In this document: positions 59,291-64,000 of the stretch, in pieces
Layout: every line of letters begins with the position of its first letter
How positions within the stretch are numbered: position 1 is the stretch's first letter
Assembly (NCBI RefSeq): GCF_040436345.1
Contig: NC_133216.1
Location: 19,518,792-19,582,791, forward strand
DNA: 64,000 bases
DNA from: Pagrus major
Taxonomy: Eukaryota > Chordata > Actinopteri > Spariformes > Sparidae
Direction: 5' to 3'
The notes under the pieces: generated by a model
Told to the model about the DNA's origin: nothing
What the model saw: the letters and a program-made list of their open reading frames with translations, nothing else
Database searches by the model: none
Translations under genes and position numbers: made by a program

Positions 59291-62200
59291 TCAGCTCAGC
59301 CTGCATGCAGGTACTCGTGTATGAGTGTGTGTGTGTGTATACAGGTGTACAGTATGTGTGTGAGAATACTAAGCATGCCTCCATCCTTCTTTGTATTCCC
59401 TGCACAGTTCCTCATTCCCTACACATGGCTCTATTCGAGCCTGATCATTCCTGTATTTTGTAGCGCTACATTTATGCAAATTTAAACTCTGAATGAATTA
59501 CTGAATTTAATATAACTGTAATAATAAAAGTAATTAATGAAACCGTTTGCTCCGCTCCTCAGTTCAGACTGGCTGAGTCATGTTCAGAGCTGTTAAATAC
59601 GTGATGAACATCTGTGACTAAATTGCCTTCATTTATATACTGCTGTTTCAAAGCCATTCGGCACCTCATGTCGCGTAAGTGTCACCCAGAAAACACTTTT
59701 CACTCAGTGTGTTAATCAGTTTTAGGTCCTTCTTGATGGGTGCTGTATGATGGTTTGAGCTGAGAGGGTTTAATAAAGCCAATAAAAACCTCTTTGAAGT
59801 GAACTGATAAAACTGTTCACATGGTGTCTAACAACATCTCTCAGCTGCACTAACATCAATGCCTTCTCTGCCTTTTCTCTGTTTTGTTACTCACAAAGGA
59901 TGCAATAAGAGCGGCATTTCATTAAGTCGTTGGCGGTGTGGGTGGAGCCACTCCATCACAGAGTGGGGTTGGCCACTCGGGCCTTGTGGTGTTAACGCTG
60001 CATCCTTCACATTTAAATTAAGTCCTCTGGAGTGGCTTCACGGTCAGTTACCTCAGCCATACGCATACACCTACACACAAAAGAAGTGTGTGACGTGGAA
60101 TGAATGTTTTCACCTTCCTCATACGTCCATGCCCACACATAAGTACTATGTATATACACGCAGCAAATATATACGTCCACACACAGGCACGCACAACCTG
60201 ACACTCACTGTTAACCACATGCTGCCATGACACCCCTTGCCCACACAGACGTTATATATATAGAGCCAGCATACCATTTACATGAGAACAAACACTCAGC
60301 ACTGATTGCAGTGAATGTATGTTGTAGGACGCTGCATGAAGATTACTCACGGTATGACCTGGCTAAGTTCTTGCCTTTTCTTTTTTAATGCCGTGCAAAA
60401 AGTCATAGTCTCACTATAAGCAGTTACTAATTTGCAAATGTAAGAAGTCAAATGCACACTCACTGATTCTCTCATAGGACCAAACACAGCTCAGTTTACA
60501 ACCAAGTATATGGAGGTGTAATGGAGAAGAGATCTCTCTGTCTTCATGTTTCTTTTAATATCACAGGCACAATCAGGTTTTTATCCACTTAAATCATGCC
60601 AGCGGAGGCCTTTATGGATGGTAATACTATAATCTTTGTTGACGTTGTTTGTGTTTGATCATGTTGCAAATCACTGATTGTGGTTGAAGGAATAATTCGA
60701 CATTAAAAATCTGCTTAATCGTTTTCTACTTTCTGCTACTACCAGCAGCCAGTTAGCTTAGCTTAGCTTAATTGATAGTGTTTCATTGCTGAAAGCCTGA
60801 TTACCTTGCTTTTTAACCGATGACATAAGAGTGAAGTGGGAACATCTTTACCGAAGAGAGTACGACACTCAAACATTGTCCCACAAAAACTCAAACACTG
60901 AAACTGTTTATTTAAACCTGACATCTATTGTTATCTGTGATCATTAAATCAATACAGATTCCTCTAGAGATAAACACACACACGTGAGCATCCCACAGGA
61001 AGTAAATATTGATGCAGCCACTGCAGATAAACACATCGATGACTGAGCAGAGATGATGAATGTGTTTTTGAACATGTCACATGTACTAACCGCTGCCCAA
61101 ATTGCCTCCATTGTGATATCAAGCCAATTTCTACCTGCTAGCCTTTTATTTTGTATTTTCCGAACAGTTTTTGTATTCCTGTTGTTTGCTTATTTACTTT
61201 TCATCCTTCCATTTCCTTGAATAGCAGGTCATTTGCAGCGATTTGGAGATTTCATCTTTGACAGAGCTATTTCTGTACTGACATTTGGAGGAGAGGAAAG
61301 AACGGGACGGTGGGGAGGAGTGACAGAGGCAAATAGAAGCAGGTGAACTGGGCAGACCAGGAGGAGATGAGGAGAGAGAATGAAAGATGGCAGGGTAATT
61401 TTATTGTCTTGACCTGCATGCCTTCAGTTAAATGAGTGGAATGTTTTTGGGGGCTGATTCATAGCCGAGCTGTGTCACTCCGTCACAGTGGCTGCCATGT
61501 CACTGAGACGCTGAAGGAGACGGAGGAGGAAGCAAATATCACAGGAGCTGTCAAGGTGCTGTCTGGCAGCTTCCACTGACTGGGTTCAACGTGGAGGCCA
61601 GAGACTCACAGACTGTTGAGTTTAGTTGTGGTGGGCGATCAAACTGGGAGCTCGTCCAAATACTGGATGAAATAAATCCAACATATACTGAATTCTTTCT
61701 CCAGACCTGAACTGCGATTATTTATTCATATGTAATTGACTGTATGGATCCGATGGATGTGGTGCCATTGCTGAAAAGGGAGTTGGAATTGACAAAAGAC
61801 TGTGGTGGCTTCAGGGTCGTGGATGCACAGAGTATTGATCTGAGTGCTTTGTTCTTCCTTCAGTCACTGGAAATTAAAAACAAGCTTTGATACTTCCTCT
61901 GCCCAGGTCTTTTCATATTCTGAACCTGCAGCGACTTTGGCACAGGAGTGAACAGTGTTTTGAAGTTTAAACAACAGTAACATTTACTATTGTACTGGGA
62001 TCCATAATTTAAAACCCATTCCAGATCAAAGCAGATTCTGTCCCAGTTTACCTGGTTTGACATTTGCTTTACTTTTGGCATTACACATTTCTAATATAAC
62101 TATAGAATTACAATTAGGAAACTGTAACCATACAGCAGATATTGACAGCCACTTTCAACCCTCTCAGCTGTAAATTTCATTCTTCTCAATTTTATTTTGA

Positions 62201-62399
62201 TTGCATAACAAATAAGGAAAGGAATCCAAGGTATGCTTACTTCATCTGCACCATCAGCCATGTTGAATCCCAATTTGAACACTGTAGTGGACCGATTAGT
62301 AGCCTGGTTGATTATCTAGCATTTTTCAATATAAAGAATGTGCTATTTTGACTCTGATGCCGCTACATACCTGCATTAATTAAAAAATAATTTTAATTC
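59291..62399. other. Intergenic, nothing recognised
   Basis: Noncoding. A weak relative of the 39785-39990 repeat lies at about 60690-60780 ('ggaataattcgacatta', 'ccagcagccagttagctta'). No gene is supported; the 123-codon frame at 59859-60230 has no recognisable domain. Confidence 0.4.
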
Positions 62400-62700
62400 A
62401 TTTTTAAATTTAATTAATGTGTATGTAATCACTTTAATGTTGCAGCTGGTAAATGTGGAGCTCATTCTTATTACTTCATAGTCTGCTGGGTGGCTGAATG
62501 TATAATACACAATTGTTCATAATAGTTGTTTTGTATTTTGTGTGTTAATAATCTAAATCTGCAAAGTAACCACCACATAAATGTAGTGGCATAAATATTT
62601 GCCTTCAAAATGTGTTAAGTATACAGTATCTGAAATAAAGTGCAAGTACCTCAAAATTGTACTTGAGTACAGTACGTTCAAACAAAGATTTGGATTTTAC
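62400..62700. repeat. Dispersed repeat, second copy of the 44815-45790 family
   Basis: The phrases 'tttaatgttgcagctggtaa', 'gctgggtggctgaatgta', 'aataatctaaatctgcaaag', 'gtgcaagtacctcaaaattg' and 'tacttgagtacagtac' match the same AAGTAC-rich fish repeat. Partial copy, noncoding. Confidence 0.5.
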
Positions 62701-64000
62701 TGCAAATGTATATGTATATCAGTTCCAAATATCGGCTATTGGTCTTCTTTATTACTAATAATCCTGTGAGTATTGCCCTGAAAAAATCATATTGGTCGAT
62801 TCCTACATTTACTCAATTAATATTCGACAGCCCTGTATTTACATAGTCTGGTTAACTTACTATGTGTATAGACAAGATGCTTTTGGATTAAAAGCCTGGT
62901 GTGCGTAGTTAAAGATAGGTTGACTGCGTGTTCTGTATACTGCGTCTGCACATGGTTTGTATTAAAATTGCTGTACCCGTCTTATTAAAGAAGAATTGGC
63001 TGAAAAGAAGGAAACGACAATGAGGTTAATCGTAGTTTTTTTAATAATGGTTTCAATAATGATTCAAAGGTACTTTGAAGTACACTTACACAATGATTCA
63101 TCAATGGCAAAAATAAAAAAACAAAAAAAAACAAAAAGCAACCCTCTCTTTATTTGTTACCCTTTTTACCCCACATCATATCCCATCTCCTGTCTGACCC
63201 CACAGCACTGCTGTATGGTCACACCAGCTGGAGGGTCCCAGAATTGTTCGTTACATCCCAGTGAGAAACAACACAAAGAGAACCATGTCATCATGACGAG
63301 CTGTAAGTTATGATGAATGCCCTGTGATGTTTGGTTCCATTTTAAGAAGGCTACTCCAGCTTGGTCTCGGTGCTCAGTGGGTGACTGCAGTGAGTCAAAC
63401 TATGGTGACTTTTAAAAATCCACCTGTTAATGCCAGAGTGCCTTTTAGCACAGTGTTTCTACGGAGAGGACAAGTGCTCAACAAAAGATTTAATGTGTTC
63501 CCAACACAGGTACACTATCACAGAGTTACTTCCTGGTATGTGGATGTGTAGCGAGCTAGAGCTGCCTAATGCGTGTCTAACTTTCAGTGCTCACTGATTT
63601 TCCTTTTGCACATTTTGGGGAGGCTTGCGGTTCTTCTCAGATTCCATTAATGCATCTGCACTTCCTGCCTTTCATATTTGTTCATCAGCTCTTCACACTA
63701 ACAACAAAAATAGAAAGCAAGGACAGAGGAAGCAGAGCAACATGGTATTGCCTTATGGGATGCACAGGACAACAAAAATAAAGAAAATAAATATCTTTTG
63801 GATCTTCTATTTGCCAGCTGATGCTCTCAGTTGTTGCATGGTCCAACTGTATCGCCACCCCTGAAAACATCACCTAAGATAGGAATATATTCATGGATAG
63901 GTGTAAATTTAGCCAGATTTGATGTTTTTGGGGGAATTTTGTAAAAGATAAATGAGTGAATTTATTGGCTAGCATAAAACAGTTTTGTTATTGCTGCAAA
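62701..64000. other. Intergenic, nothing recognised
   Basis: AT-rich noncoding sequence with an A-rich run at about 63110-63140. No gene or RNA identified up to the window end. Confidence 0.4.

Noticed and set aside
59859..60230. 123-codon frame as a gene beyond ctsc
   Set aside because: No recognisable domain and an ordinary chance length for this composition. I looked for a GRM5-like exon, the next gene in human, and saw none.
1..64000. CRISPR arrays, operons, toxin-antitoxin or phage-like systems
   Set aside because: The direct repeats are microsatellites or dispersed transposon copies, and the genes are spliced vertebrate genes. Nothing supports a prokaryotic system.

Overview
This window is nuclear DNA from a vertebrate, most likely a ray-finned (teleost, probably percomorph) fish. 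Three genes with vertebrate-type proteins are readable. Their introns are short and all GT-AG. The spaces between them hold long (GT)n/(CA)n microsatellites and many small dispersed repeats of kinds I associate with fish genomes. There is no prokaryotic gene organisation, and I see no CRISPR array, operon, tRNA or rRNA.

Layout. (1) Positions 2-283, + strand: the last 93 codons of a Frizzled-4 receptor (fzd4), with the KTxxxW Dishevelled-binding motif and a C-terminal ETVV. Its 3'UTR probably runs to about 3.59 kb. (2) About 3.6-35.2 kb: a gene-poor stretch of microsatellites, hAT-like and TTAA-flanked miniature transposons, other dispersed repeats and a decayed Myb/SANT-like transposon-type reading frame. 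(3) 35981-44533, - strand: a complete three-exon rab38 gene encoding 212 residues, a small GTPase of lysosome-related-organelle biogenesis. (4) 44.8-46.8 kb: a repeat-rich spacer. (5) 46895-54926, - strand: a complete eight-exon cathepsin C (ctsc) gene encoding 457 residues. A 5'-truncated, frameshifted LINE lies antisense in its first intron. (6) 55.0-57 kb: the upstream region of ctsc, with ETS, E-box/CLEAR-like and NRF1-like sites, then a TTAA-flanked MITE and a fragmentary Ty3/gypsy element (RNase H remnant, purine tract, LTR). (7) 57-64 kb: noncoding sequence with further dispersed repeats and no gene I can support.

The genes. FZD4, RAB38 and CTSC lie on one chromosome arm in human (11q14), so this is a conserved linkage block. 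Here fzd4 points towards rab38 (tail to tail), while rab38 and ctsc share an orientation. I see no TMEM135 between fzd4 and rab38. The linkage is ancestral and does not imply a shared pathway: fzd4 is a Wnt/Norrin receptor, rab38 directs cargo to melanosomes and other lysosome-related organelles, and ctsc is a lysosomal dipeptidyl peptidase.

I found no novel multi-gene system. The most informative observations are an extra intron splitting the usual last exon of ctsc, loss of the Arg-Asp heavy/light-chain junction in cathepsin C, a one-residue extension past the usual prenylation box of Rab38, and two clear cases of TTAA-flanked MITEs nested inside older hAT-like MITEs.
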